DNA from: Aquisalinus flavus | GTDB taxonomy: Bacteria; Pseudomonadota; Alphaproteobacteria; Caulobacterales; Parvularculaceae | Reading direction: 5' to 3' | Length of the DNA: 64,000 nucleotides | Assembly (NCBI RefSeq): GCF_022559625.1 | Contig: NZ_CP042288.1 | Location: 582,409 to 646,408 of the forward strand | Shown here: piece by piece, positions 44,685 through 54,869 of the stretch | Numbering within the stretch: the first letter of the stretch is position 1 | Layout: the number at the start of each line of letters is the position of its first letter | Notes under the pieces: model-generated | Told to the model about the DNA's origin: nothing | The model's database searches: none | Seen by the model: the letters and a program-made list of their open reading frames with translations, nothing else | Translations under genes and position numbers: made by a program

Positions 44685-45548
44685 ATGGCAGCGATGAGCG
44701 AAGAATATAGCGAAGAATACGACGAGTATTACGATGACGAGGAAGGCGCAGGCCCATCAGGCCTGCTGATCCTGGTCGTTGGCCTGCTGATTGTTCTCGT
44801 TTTCTGCCTCATCGTGGTCTTTGCCTACAAGCGCGGCATGGCCGTTGGCGAGCAGCGCTCCGGGGAGGTTCCGCTGGTTACCGCCGAGGCCGGTCCGGTC
44901 AAGACCGAGCGCGCGCTCGATCTGCCCGCCGGTACGCGGCCTGAAGTCGAAGAGACCCTTTCCGGCAATCCGCCTGCCGAAGTGCTGGTCGATGCCGGGG
45001 CCGACCGCGATCCGCTTGAGAATTATGGCGAGACCGTATCGGCCTCGCAGCAGGTGAGTGGCAGCGAAACGGCGCCAGAGCAAGAGACGAGCGACTCGTC
45101 CGCTCAGCCGTCGACCTCTGCATCCACCGGCCAGGCCACGGCAACATCGCCGGTCCGCAGCGATCCGGACCCGGTCGCCACGCAACCGATCGAGCAACCG
45201 GCAACCCGACCCGAACCGGCTGCGAGCACGCCTGCCACGACCCCGGCCACGACACCCGCCCCGACACCGGCGACCACGACCACAGCCCCGGTTTCCGGCA
45301 GCCATGTCGTTCAGGTCGGCGCGTTTGGCAGCGATGCCGAGGCGAACACGTTCTATGACCGGCTGACTGGCCGCCATGCCACGCTGATGAGCGGCAAGCG
45401 GCCGGACATCCAGGTCGCCGATCTTGGCGATCGCGGTGTCTTCCACCGCCTGCGCATCGGACCGTTCACGTCCTATGATGGGGCATCCAACTGGTGCGAC
45501 CAGCTGAAGGCGGCGGGCCAGGACTGCCTCGTGCGGGCCGTCGACTGA
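44685..45548 (+). CDS. SPOR domain envelope protein
   Basis: A 287-residue bitopic membrane protein: acidic N terminus (many Glu, Asp and Tyr), one membrane segment (about residues 20-42), a long periplasmic linker rich in Pro, Ala and Thr (about 120-205), and a C-terminal SPOR domain (about 210-285, with VQVGAFGSDAEANTFYDRL and RLRIGPF). SPOR domains bind peptidoglycan lacking stem peptides at the division site, so this is probably a division-associated protein, but its partners are not known. It lies upstream of nagZ (38-base gap) and is part of the conserved dgt-SPOR-nagZ-scpA order. Start ATG 44685 was chosen; ATG 44694 is possible. Confidence 0.85.
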   Translation: MAAMSEEYSEEYDEYYDDEEGAGPSGLLILVVGLLIVLVFCLIVVFAYKRGMAVGEQRSGEVPLVTAEAGPVKTERALDLPAGTRPEVEETLSGNPPAEVLVDAGADRDPLENYGETVSASQQVSGSETAPEQETSDSSAQPSTSASTGQATATSPVRSDPDPVATQPIEQPATRPEPAASTPATTPATTPAPTPATTTTAPVSGSHVVQVGAFGSDAEANTFYDRLTGRHATLMSGKRPDIQVADLGDRGVFHRLRIGPFTSYDGASNWCDQLKAAGQDCLVRAVD

Positions 45549-45586
45549 TCACCCTCAACACCGGCCATCAAGGCCGGGAGGCTTTC

Positions 45587-46615
45587 ATGACCAATTCGCC
45601 CCAATGCGCCTTCATCGCCGGTTGCGCCGGTCTATCCCTGAGCGATGAAGAAAAGAGCTTCTTCGAGAAGACGCGGCCCTGGGGGTTCATCCTCTTTGCC
45701 CGCAATTGTCAGGATAAAGACCAGATCCGCGCCCTCTGCGCCGAGCTGCGCGCGGCCATAGCGGTAGACAACGCCCCGATCCTGATCGACCAGGAGGGTG
45801 GCCGTGTCGCCCGCCTGAAAGAGCCCGGCTGGCCAAAACGCCCGCCCATGGCGCGCTTCGGCGATCTCTACAAGCTGAAGCACGAGAAGGCGGCCGAGGC
45901 GGCCTTTCTCGGGGCGCGGCTGATCGCGGCGGATCTCACGGAGGTTGGAGTGAACGTCAATTGCGTGCCGGTGCTCGACGTGCCGCAGCCGGACGCCCAC
46001 GAGATCATCGGCGACCGGGCGCTGGCGAACCATCCGGAAGTCATCGCCAGCCTCGGCCGCGATGTCATCAACGGGTCACTCGCCGGCGGTGTCCTGCCGA
46101 TCATCAAGCATATTCCGGGGCATGGCCGCGCCATGGCCGACAGCCATCTCGAGCTGCCTGTCGTTACCGCGCCGCTCGATGATCTCGAAAAGGTCGATCT
46201 CGTGCCGTTCAAGGCGTTGTGTGATGCGCCGATGGCGATGACCGCCCATGTCATCTACACCGCCTGGGATGCCGATAATTGCGCGACCCTGTCGCCCAAG
46301 GTCGTCGGCGATGTCATTCGCCGCCAGGTCGGGTTCGATGGCCTGTTGATGACCGACGATCTGTCGATGAAGGCGCTGACGGGCTCGTTCGGGGATCGCG
46401 CCAGTGCCGCGCTCGCTGCCGGTTGCGATTTGCTGCTCCACTGCAATGGCGATATGGCCGAGATGCAGGCGATCGCCGCGGCCGCGCCTGTGCTGGAGGG
46501 CAGGGCGCTGGAGCGCGCTGACGCTGCGATGGCGCTTTTGACATCCAAATCGGGCTTCGATCGGGAAAAAGAAGAGGCTCGTTTTGCCCAATTGCTAAAA
46601 CCTGTCATGGCCTGA
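45587..46615 (+). CDS. nagZ: Beta-N-acetylhexosaminidase
   Basis: A 342-residue glycoside hydrolase family 3 enzyme. FILFARNC near residue 28, IDQEGGRVARL near 66, and KHIPGHGRAMADSHLELP near 170-187, which carries the catalytic Asp-His loop of NagZ, are visible; LMTDDLSMKAL near 255 holds the nucleophile Asp. It removes GlcNAc from anhydro-muropeptides in peptidoglycan recycling in the cytoplasm. GGGAGG (45576-45581) supports ATG 45587. The order SPOR-nagZ-scpA-scpB-tatABC is conserved in alphaproteobacteria. Confidence 0.94.
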   Translation: MTNSPQCAFIAGCAGLSLSDEEKSFFEKTRPWGFILFARNCQDKDQIRALCAELRAAIAVDNAPILIDQEGGRVARLKEPGWPKRPPMARFGDLYKLKHEKAAEAAFLGARLIAADLTEVGVNVNCVPVLDVPQPDAHEIIGDRALANHPEVIASLGRDVINGSLAGGVLPIIKHIPGHGRAMADSHLELPVVTAPLDDLEKVDLVPFKALCDAPMAMTAHVIYTAWDADNCATLSPKVVGDVIRRQVGFDGLLMTDDLSMKALTGSFGDRASAALAAGCDLLLHCNGDMAEMQAIAAAAPVLEGRALERADAAMALLTSKSGFDREKEEARFAQLLKPVMA

Positions 46616-46644
46616 GGCCGGAATCGGTCTTAAGGTTTCACGAT

Positions 46645-47586
46645 ATGAGTAATGAACCCCAATCCATGGACGAGACCCTCGACGAGGACGACGCGTCTGC
46701 CGCGCCCGAAGAGGCAGAACCTGCGTCGCCATCCGGCCATGTCGGCGAAGGCGAGCAGGCTGAGGATTTCGACGCGCCGGTGCGCGTGAAGCCGGAAGCC
46801 GCGGAGCTCGACCCCGACGCGCTGATCGTGCGGCTCGAGGCCTATGAAGGCCCGCTCGACATGCTGCTCGATCTGGCGCGCCGCCAGAAGGTCGACCTGC
46901 GCCAGATTTCGGTCCTGACCCTGGTCGAGCAATATCTGATCTTTGTCGAGGCGGCCCGCGCGCGCAAGCTGGAGCTCGCTGCCGACTATCTCGTCATGGC
47001 GGCTTGGCTGACCTACCTCAAATCGCGCCTGCTGCTGCCCAAACAGGAAGCGGATGGCGAGGAGCCGACGGCGGACGAGATGGCGGCCCGGCTCGCCTTT
47101 CAGCTGCAGCGGCTCGAAGCCATGCGCGAGGCGGCGGACAAGATCCTCGAACTGCCCCAGCGCGGCATCAATTTCTTCCCGCGCGGCAATCCCGAGGGCG
47201 TGCGGGTCGTGCGGACCACCGAATGGAACGCGGAAATCTATGACCTGCTGAAGGCCTATACCAGCCAGCGCGTGAAGGCCGTCGATGCAACGATCAAATA
47301 CACCCCGCCAAAGGTCTTCCAGATCGAGGCGGCGCGCGAGCGCCTCGGGCGCATTCTCGGCGACATCCCCGACTGGACCGACCTCACGAGCCTGTGGATG
47401 GATCAGGAGGTCGACGCGCCGCGCTCGTCGATCATCGCCAGTGCCTTCAACGCCACGCTTGAATATGCCAAGGCCGGGCACATCGATATCCGCCAGGGCG
47501 GCGCCTTCCAGCCGCTTTACCTGCGCAAGCGCGTCGGCGCGGCGCCAGGCGCAGAATCGGCGCAATCCTTTAATCCGGAGAGTTGA
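46645..47586 (+). CDS. scpA: Segregation and condensation protein A
   Basis: A 313-residue kleisin that bridges SMC heads and, with ScpB, forms the bacterial condensin for chromosome segregation. An acidic N-terminal tail (about residues 1-60, with many Glu and Asp) precedes the ScpA core: LEAYEGPLDMLLDLARRQ near 70, TLVEQYLIFVE near 92, ADYLVMAAWLTYLKSRLLLP near 112-131. The C-terminal helical domain follows. The scpB gene begins 5 bases after the stop. Tails of this sort are common in alphaproteobacterial ScpA. Confidence 0.94.
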   Translation: MSNEPQSMDETLDEDDASAAPEEAEPASPSGHVGEGEQAEDFDAPVRVKPEAAELDPDALIVRLEAYEGPLDMLLDLARRQKVDLRQISVLTLVEQYLIFVEAARARKLELAADYLVMAAWLTYLKSRLLLPKQEADGEEPTADEMAARLAFQLQRLEAMREAADKILELPQRGINFFPRGNPEGVRVVRTTEWNAEIYDLLKAYTSQRVKAVDATIKYTPPKVFQIEAARERLGRILGDIPDWTDLTSLWMDQEVDAPRSSIIASAFNATLEYAKAGHIDIRQGGAFQPLYLRKRVGAAPGAESAQSFNPES

Positions 47587-47591
47587 GAGTT

Positions 47592-48668
47592 ATGTCAGGC
47601 AAGAACGCCCCGGCAAAGACCATGCAGGACATGGACGCACAGGAGGTCCAGGCTGCGCTCGCTGAGGCCCTCAACGCCGAAATCGAGGCCGCGATCGAGG
47701 CGAACGATGCCGATCCGACCGCCGAAGATGGTGCCGGGAAGGACGAAGAGGAGCACCGTGTCGTCTCCATGACCCGCGACGATGATGAGGAAGATGACGA
47801 GCTGAGTTCGCTGTTCGGCGATCAGGAGAACCCGTTCGCCGCCGCGGCCGAGTTCGCCGAGCATGTGCGCATGACCGAAGCGCTGCTGTTCGCTGCCGCC
47901 GAGCCGCTCGACGAACCGACCATCGCCAAGCGCCTGCCGGAAAATGCTGCGATCAAGGACATCCTGGAGGCGCTTCAGAAGCAATATGAGAATCGCGGCG
48001 TAACCCTCTCCAGAACTGGCAAGAAATGGCAGTTCGTTACGGCACCGGATGTGGCGCATATACTGCAGATCGAGCAGGTCCAGCCCAAGAAACTCTCGCG
48101 GGCGGCGCTCGAGACGCTGGCGATCATCGCCTATCACCAGCCCTGCACCCGCGCCGAGATCGAGGAAGTGCGCGGCGTGGCCGTGTCTGCCGGCTCGCTC
48201 GACAAGCTGCTCGAGATCGGCTGGATCCGCCTGCGCGGGCGCAAGGACGATACGCCGGGCCGCCCGCTGCTCTATGGCACGAGCCAGGAATTTCTCGAGC
48301 ATTTCGGGCTGGAATCCGTGTCTCACCTGCCGGGCATGGCCGACCTCAAGGCGGCAGGTCTGCTCGATGCGCGACTGCCGCCTGATTTCGTTGTGCCGAC
48401 GCCGAGGGATGGCGACGAGATCGAGACCGACGAGAACGAACCGCCGGAGACCGATTTCGTGGAAGACTTCCATCAGGCGAGCACCGGGGCCGACCTCGAG
48501 GAAGATGACGAGATCGACGCCGAACTGGCTGATGATCTTGAGGAAAATGATTTCGAGGAAGGCGATCCGGAAGCCGCTGAAATTGTCGAGGAGCCTGACA
48601 TGATCGCCGGTGAAGAGATCGATGATGACGCGTTTGACGCCGAAGAAGAACCCGAAGACGATCGTTAG
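47592..48668 (+). CDS. scpB: Segregation and condensation protein B
   Basis: A 358-residue protein. The tandem winged-helix core (about residues 85-260) has MTEALLFAAAEPLDEPTI, AALETLAIIAYHQPCTRAEI and GRPLLYGTSQEFLEHFGL. It pairs with ScpA to regulate SMC. The N-terminal ~80 residues and the C-terminal ~90 (about 265-358) are extremely acidic, with long runs of Glu and Asp. ATG 47592 is taken as start; a TTG at 47583 is less likely. The stop codon's last base is also the first base of the second intergenic repeat (48668). Confidence 0.94.
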   Translation: MSGKNAPAKTMQDMDAQEVQAALAEALNAEIEAAIEANDADPTAEDGAGKDEEEHRVVSMTRDDDEEDDELSSLFGDQENPFAAAAEFAEHVRMTEALLFAAAEPLDEPTIAKRLPENAAIKDILEALQKQYENRGVTLSRTGKKWQFVTAPDVAHILQIEQVQPKKLSRAALETLAIIAYHQPCTRAEIEEVRGVAVSAGSLDKLLEIGWIRLRGRKDDTPGRPLLYGTSQEFLEHFGLESVSHLPGMADLKAAGLLDARLPPDFVVPTPRDGDEIETDENEPPETDFVEDFHQASTGADLEEDDEIDAELADDLEENDFEEGDPEAAEIVEEPDMIAGEEIDDDAFDAEEEPEDDR

Positions 48669-48765
48669 ATCGATTCAGCGTTCTGTCGAAACGCTGAATC
48701 GATCCAGACTCCCTGTTTGCCGCGTTTCCTGACGGTGAACCGGTTTCCGCTTCACCGGGAAACGC
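48668..48765. repeat. Two-hairpin intergenic repeat, copy 2
   Basis: Second copy of the element at 6491-6588. Hairpin A has arms 48668-48682 and 48690-48704 (15 bp, perfect) and hairpin B pairs GCGTTTCC (48722-48729) with GGAAACGC (48758-48765) and CGGTGAA with TTCACCG. Relative to copy 1, arm positions 5 and 6 of hairpin A have changed (A to G, T to A) with matching changes on the opposite arm. The first base of hairpin A is the last base of the scpB stop codon. Here no T-run follows hairpin A. Confidence 0.88.
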
Positions 48766-48842
48766 TAAAGTGGCAACTTGGCATTTGCGCCGGCGCCGCA
48801 GGATCGCTACATATCAGGTCAACTAACTGAAAAGAGGCTGTT

Positions 48843-49088
48843 ATGGCACCGAGCGCCTGGCAATTAATTCTCGTTGCAGTGATCGCGCTGCTGCTCTTTG
48901 GCGGTCGCGGCAAGATTTCCTCGATCATGGGCGACTTCGCGAAAGGCATCAAATCCTTCCGCAAGGGCCTGTCCGATGACGACGAGGAAGAGGACAAGCA
49001 GCGCCTCAAGGAGGACAAGTCGACGGTCTATGCCGACGACAAGGTCCACGAGCAGGAGCCCGCCAAGAAGGCCGGCACTTCCGAATAA
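48843..49088 (+). CDS. tatA: Sec-independent translocase subunit TatA
   Basis: An 81-residue protein: short periplasmic N terminus, one membrane helix (about residues 5-19, [14 protein letters not shown]), then the amphipathic helix [21 protein letters not shown] and an acidic-basic tail. TatA oligomers form the pore for folded proteins carrying twin-arginine signals. The usual FG-K of TatA is present (LFGGRGK). AGAGG precedes the start. Clients visible in this window include MsrB, with its RRGFLGG signal. Confidence 0.94.
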   Translation: MAPSAWQLILVAVIALLLFGGRGKISSIMGDFAKGIKSFRKGLSDDDEEEDKQRLKEDKSTVYADDKVHEQEPAKKAGTSE

Positions 49089-49117
49089 TCTTCACCTAGG
49101 CGAAAGGCGCGCAAGCG

Positions 49118-49537
49118 ATGAGCCTGCTGCCGCAAATCGGATTTCTCGAGCTTATGGTCCTGGCCGTGCTGGCGCTTGTCGTCGTCGGGCCGAAAGACCT
49201 GCCCAAACTCATGCGCGGCATTGGCAAGTTCCTGAAACAGGCGCGGGCCATGGCGGATGAATTTCGCGCCGGTTTCGACGAGATGGCGCGCGAGACCGAA
49301 ATGGCCGAGCTGCGCGAAGAGATCGAGAGCCTGAAGAAGAACAATCCGGTCAATGAGGTGAAAAAGGCCGTGGAGGATACGGCTCGCCAGGCCGATGCCG
49401 ACCGCTACCAGCAGGTCAAGGGCACGCCGCCGAAACAGGCTGGCGAGACGAAAGCCGCACAGGCCGCAGAGCAAAGCGATGCGCCGGTCGCGGCTTCTGA
49501 ACCGGCTGAAACGAAGAAAGCCGAAGGCGGGGCATGA
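49118..49537 (+). CDS. tatB: Sec-independent translocase subunit TatB
   Basis: A 139-residue protein. The N-terminal helix (LLPQIGFLELMVLAVLALVV) carries the conserved Glu of TatB (ELMV), followed by VGPKDLPKLMRGIGKFLKQ, the TatB hinge and amphipathic helix, and a long charged helix. The C terminus is rich in Ala, Glu and Lys. TatB with TatC forms the receptor for signal peptides. Its stop region overlaps the tatC start by 4 bases, so the two are coupled. Confidence 0.94.
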   Translation: MSLLPQIGFLELMVLAVLALVVVGPKDLPKLMRGIGKFLKQARAMADEFRAGFDEMARETEMAELREEIESLKKNNPVNEVKKAVEDTARQADADRYQQVKGTPPKQAGETKAAQAAEQSDAPVAASEPAETKKAEGGA

Positions 49538-50400
49538 CGGGCGGCGAGGACGACAACAAGGACCAGTCGGCCGACCAGCCGCCTGACATCATCCGCGACG
49601 ACCCGCACGATTATGAAGACGAGGTCGAGGCGAGCCGCGCGCCGCTTCTGTCTCACCTGATCGAACTGCGCCGCCGGGTGATCGTTTCCATTGCGGCGAT
49701 CTTCATCGCCTTCATCGTCTGCTTCATCTTTTCCCAGCAGCTCTATGACCTGCTTACCGTGCCCTATATCGAGGCGGTGCAGGACCGCAATGCGGGCGAG
49801 ACGGCGGTGCTGAACTACAAGCCGCTGGAATTGTTCTTTGCCCGGATCAAGCTGTCCCTGATTGCCGGGATCATGCTGGCTTTTCCAGTCATCGCCCGCG
49901 AGCTCTACCTGTTCGTCGCGCCGGGGCTTTATTCGAACGAGAAGAGGGCGATCTATCCCTTCCTGATCGCGATCCCGTTCCTGTTTCTGGCCGGTCTGGC
50001 GCTGGTCTATTACCTGATCATGCCCTTCGTCATCCAGTTCGCGCTGTCGATGCAGACACCGCCAGACACCGGCGCGCAGGTGACCTATAATCTGTTCATA
50101 TTCGTCGGGGATTACCTGGCGCTGATCATGGCGCTGTGCATCGCCTTCGGTTTTGCCTTCCAGCTGCCTGTCGTCCTGACCCTGCTCGCCCTGGCCGGCA
50201 TCATCACTGACAAGACACTCGTCGGCGCCCGGCGTTATGCGATCGTCGGCATCTTCCTCGCCGCTGCTTTCCTGACGCCACCCGACCCGATCAGCCAGAT
50301 CATCCTCGGCGCGACGCTGTGGGGGCTGTATGAGTTCTCCATCCTCACCGTGCGCATCGTGCAGAAACGCGTACAGGCAGAGGAAGCCAACGCGGAATAG
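49534..50400 (+). CDS. tatC: Sec-independent translocase subunit TatC
   Basis: A 288-residue membrane protein with six hydrophobic segments. LLSHLIELRRRVIVSI near residue 35 is the conserved cytoplasmic motif, VARELYLFVAPGLYSNEKR (with VIARELY) marks the first periplasmic-side region, and FGFAFQLPVVLTLLALAGII lies near segment 5. It binds the twin-arginine signal. The N-terminal 30 residues are acidic and hydrophilic, longer than in Escherichia coli. The downstream genes run on the other strand, so this ends the tat transcript. Confidence 0.95.
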   Translation: MTGGEDDNKDQSADQPPDIIRDDPHDYEDEVEASRAPLLSHLIELRRRVIVSIAAIFIAFIVCFIFSQQLYDLLTVPYIEAVQDRNAGETAVLNYKPLELFFARIKLSLIAGIMLAFPVIARELYLFVAPGLYSNEKRAIYPFLIAIPFLFLAGLALVYYLIMPFVIQFALSMQTPPDTGAQVTYNLFIFVGDYLALIMALCIAFGFAFQLPVVLTLLALAGIITDKTLVGARRYAIVGIFLAAAFLTPPDPISQIILGATLWGLYEFSILTVRIVQKRVQAEEANAE

Positions 50401-50403
50401 ATT

Positions 50404-50592
50404 TCAGGATTTCTGTCTGGCGAAGATGGTGAACCATGTCGTCAGCAGGCTGCTCGAGATGACAAAGCCGATCACCGTCCACTTGATGCTGTCGTCGCCC
50501 CAGATCGTATCGGCGATGATCATCACCATAACCCACAGAATGGCATGAAGGATGTGCAGCATGGCGAGGCGAATGCCCTGTTTCTGGTTCAT
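50404..50592 (-). CDS. Small two-segment membrane protein (SdpRI-like operon)
   Basis: A 62-residue protein with two hydrophobic segments (about residues 10-27 and 37-56) and the motif MLHILHAILWVMVMIIAD. I do not recognise the family. GGAGAG lies upstream of ATG 50592, and the start overlaps the previous gene's stop by 4 bases, as does that gene with the regulator, so it is the last of three translationally coupled genes. That coupling argues for a role connected with the SdpI-like protein. Confidence 0.72.
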   Translation of the reverse strand: MNQKQGIRLAMLHILHAILWVMVMIIADTIWGDDSIKWTVIGFVISSSLLTTWFTIFARQKS

Positions 50593-51008
50593 GATTTCTC
50601 TCCGGTATGGGTCGGTTTCAACATCAGCCAGCTGGCCACGGCGAGAAAGAAGGCGGCCAGGCCGATCAGCGCCGCGCCGAGCTGCGCGTTCTCTATGGCG
50701 GCAAAAGCCCAGACGCCGATGATCACGACACCGGCGAGGCACAGGATGCGCCCGGCCATCAGGTCGGCCCTGGCGAGCGATTTGCGCGGCGCGTCGACGA
50801 ACAGTTGCAGGAACCCGGCCTTGGGTATGTAGTTGCCCATCAGCACCAGCATGGCAGCGATGCTGACGCCCACCAGCCGTTTCGCCGCGCTGCCATCGAG
50901 CCAGCCGAACTCCTTCGCCGCGGCAACAGTCATGATGGCAAGGATGATCACGCCTGCGCCAAATGCGAGGGGCAGGAACGCCCGGGTATCGTCATTATCC
51001 GTGGTCAT
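50589..51008 (-). CDS. SdpI-like membrane protein
   Basis: A 139-residue membrane protein with four hydrophobic segments (about 11-29, 45-62, 83-101 and 106-127). The MGNYIPKAGFLQLFVDAP stretch near residue 57 resembles the conserved GN-x-PK region of SdpI, the immunity and signalling protein of the Bacillus Sdp cannibalism system, and the ADLMAGRILCLAGVVIIG segment after it fits the same family. The match is to a divergent branch and is inferred from the motif and from the SdpR-like regulator just upstream. It has no adjacent toxin gene of SdpC type. Start overlaps the regulator stop by 4 bases. Confidence 0.65.
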   Translation of the reverse strand: MTTDNDDTRAFLPLAFGAGVIILAIMTVAAAKEFGWLDGSAAKRLVGVSIAAMLVLMGNYIPKAGFLQLFVDAPRKSLARADLMAGRILCLAGVVIIGVWAFAAIENAQLGAALIGLAAFFLAVASWLMLKPTHTGEKS

Positions 51009-51319
51009 GCGGTTTCTCCCTTTTCAGCAGCAGTTCTGTCCGTGCTGTCACTGGTTTTGAGGTCCCAGCCAAACGCCTTCGTGAAGGCCAGCATTGCGTC
51101 TTCCAGAACTGACAGCTGTAATTCGTACACGACCTGCTTGCCGTCACGCTCGCTGGTCACGAGCCCGGCTTCTCGCAGCACGGCGAAATGGCCGGACATG
51201 GTTGGCTTGGAAATTTGAAAATGCTCTGCCAGCTCGCCAGCATTGCGCGGGCCGCCTTTCAGCAGCTCCAGCACCTTGCGGCGGGTCGGGTCGGACAATG
51301 CCTTGAAGACTGTGCTCAT
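51005..51319 (-). CDS. ArsR/SdpR-type autorepressor
   Basis: A 104-residue winged-helix regulator. VFKALSDPTRRKVLELLKGGP at the start, then AGELAEHFQISKPTMSGHFAVL (the recognition region) and REAGLVTSERDGKQVVYEL match the SdpR-like subgroup of ArsR proteins, which lack metal-binding cysteines. No cysteine is present, so metal sensing is unlikely. It heads a three-gene operon whose products are membrane proteins. A perfect inverted repeat directly upstream of its start (51320-51347) is the likely operator. Confidence 0.85.
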   Translation of the reverse strand: MSTVFKALSDPTRRKVLELLKGGPRNAGELAEHFQISKPTMSGHFAVLREAGLVTSERDGKQVVYELQLSVLEDAMLAFTKAFGWDLKTSDSTDRTAAEKGETA

Positions 51320-51347
51320 ATTTTGTCATTTAGCAAAGTGACAAAAT
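51320..51347 (-). promoter_or_regulatory. Candidate operator of the ArsR/SdpR-like regulator
   Basis: ATTTTGTCA (51320-51328) and TGACAAAAT (51339-51347) form a perfect 9-bp dyad with a 10-base spacer, immediately before the start codon. Another TTTGTCA half-site lies at 51362-51368. On the operon strand, TTGACT followed 17 bases later by TAAATG could be the promoter, in which case the dyad covers the -10 region, as expected for autorepression. Confidence 0.65.
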
Positions 51348-51371
51348 GAAGTCAATGTTGCTTTGTCAGCC

Positions 51372-52562
51372 TCACGTCCGCACGCTGGTCGCCTCATACG
51401 CGGCGAGGATCGCCTCGGCCATCGGCGTCGGATCGTAATTGTCATCGAACGGCGTCGGGCGGTTGGCGAGCCCGTCGCTGCGCGGTGCAAAGCCCTGCAG
51501 CCAGGAATAGCGGTGGACAAGGCCCCAGCACAGGCAGTCCGACAACTGGGGATAATCGAACATCAGGTCGAGATAGGCCCTTGTCGCCTCGGCGACCCGC
51601 TGGTCACGGGTTGCGATACCCGCCGGAAGATCGGCGTCATTGACATCGAACTCGGTGATGATGAGGTCGAGCCCCATGCCGGTCACCTCGTCGAGGAAGG
51701 TGCGCCACTCTGTTTCATTGGCCGCGAACCCGCCGGAATTACCGCCCCAGATATGGCCCTGCACGCCCAGCGCATCGATCGGTGTGCCGCGAGTCAGCAA
51801 CCCCTCAAGCAGGCGCAACACACCGTCATGATGCAGCGAATTTCCGTTCCAGCTCATATAGTCGTTATAGACCAGCTGGGCGGTTGGCAGCTCGGCCCGG
51901 GCGGTGTTGAAGGCGATGTCGAGGACCGTCTCCATCGAGCCGAGATTGCGCGAGAAGGGAGAAGAGCGATAGCCGCCGGTCGCCGGATCGACTGCCTCGT
52001 TGACCACATCCCATGACGTAATCTGGCTGCCATAGCGCCGGGCAGCGGTCTGGATATGATCGGTCAGCAGGCGTTCTGCTTCGCGCGCCGGGTCCGCACC
52101 GAAATCATAGGTGTCGAACCAGCCCGGATAACGTTCTTCGGCTTCCCACAGCAGCGTGTGGAAGCGGATCTCGATGTTCTCGCTTGCGGCGTAATCCGTC
52201 AACTGGTCGCCATTGCCGAAATTGAAAACATCCGGTGTCGGCCTGATCGCTTCCCATTTGTGCGAGTTTTCAGCCACGAGATTGTTGCAGTGCTCTTTGA
52301 CCAGCGCCCGGTAATTTGGGTCGCCATAAGTGCCGGTGTCGATCGCCGTGCCGAAGGTCATGTTCTTTGCCGCTGCTGCGGCGCGGATCGGGTCGATCGC
52401 GACTGTAGCCGGGGGTGGTGGAGGCGGAGGAGGGGGTGCCGGGGTTGGCGTGGTCGTGCCGCCGCCTGAACTGCCACCACCGCCGCCGCAAGCGGTCAGA
52501 AAGCCTGCCGATGTCAATGCCAAAGAGTGCGCCAGCATCTGCCGGCGGGTAAGCCTTCCCAT
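51372..52562 (-). CDS. Endo-1,4-beta-xylanase, glycoside hydrolase family 10, predicted lipoprotein
   Basis: A 396-residue secreted protein. A basic start (RLTRRQML) and hydrophobic stretch end in LTAC, a lipobox with C25; the twin arginines might also direct Tat export. A Gly-Ser-Thr-Pro linker with ten prolines (about 26-52) precedes the GH10 barrel. The acid/base Glu is in WDVVNEAVD (E189) and the nucleophile in ITEFDVND (E304); NLVAENSHKWEAIRP near 94-108 and RFHTLLWE near 133-140 are also typical. It would cut xylan or related beta-1,4 chains at the cell surface. No xylan-uptake genes are next to it, so it is a stand-alone enzyme in an insert between tatC and serS. Confidence 0.9.
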   Translation of the reverse strand: MGRLTRRQMLAHSLALTSAGFLTACGGGGGSSGGGTTTPTPAPPPPPPPPPATVAIDPIRAAAAAKNMTFGTAIDTGTYGDPNYRALVKEHCNNLVAENSHKWEAIRPTPDVFNFGNGDQLTDYAASENIEIRFHTLLWEAEERYPGWFDTYDFGADPAREAERLLTDHIQTAARRYGSQITSWDVVNEAVDPATGGYRSSPFSRNLGSMETVLDIAFNTARAELPTAQLVYNDYMSWNGNSLHHDGVLRLLEGLLTRGTPIDALGVQGHIWGGNSGGFAANETEWRTFLDEVTGMGLDLIITEFDVNDADLPAGIATRDQRVAEATRAYLDLMFDYPQLSDCLCWGLVHRYSWLQGFAPRSDGLANRPTPFDDNYDPTPMAEAILAAYEATSVRT

Positions 52563-52719
52563 AGTAACCTCCCAAAAATGCCGCTTGAGCGGCGCCCGGT
52601 TTGCCCCGGTTATGATGAGAACGCTAACACGGAGTTTTCGAGCCGTCTATTGCGATTGCGGGCCATGGGCGGCGACAAAATTCCCGGCCACTGGACCCTC
52701 CCGGCGATATTGCCTATAG

Positions 52720-54812
<2,093 letters not shown>

Positions 54813-54869
54813 ATTGGCGCCTGTTACCGGTTTCATTTCACGGGTAGAATCGTGGCAGGGTAAACCTTT

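Noticed and set aside
52384..52490. Poly-Pro and Gly stretch in the xylanase
   Set aside because: It is an ordinary linker between the lipoprotein signal and the catalytic domain, not a repeat expansion of interest.
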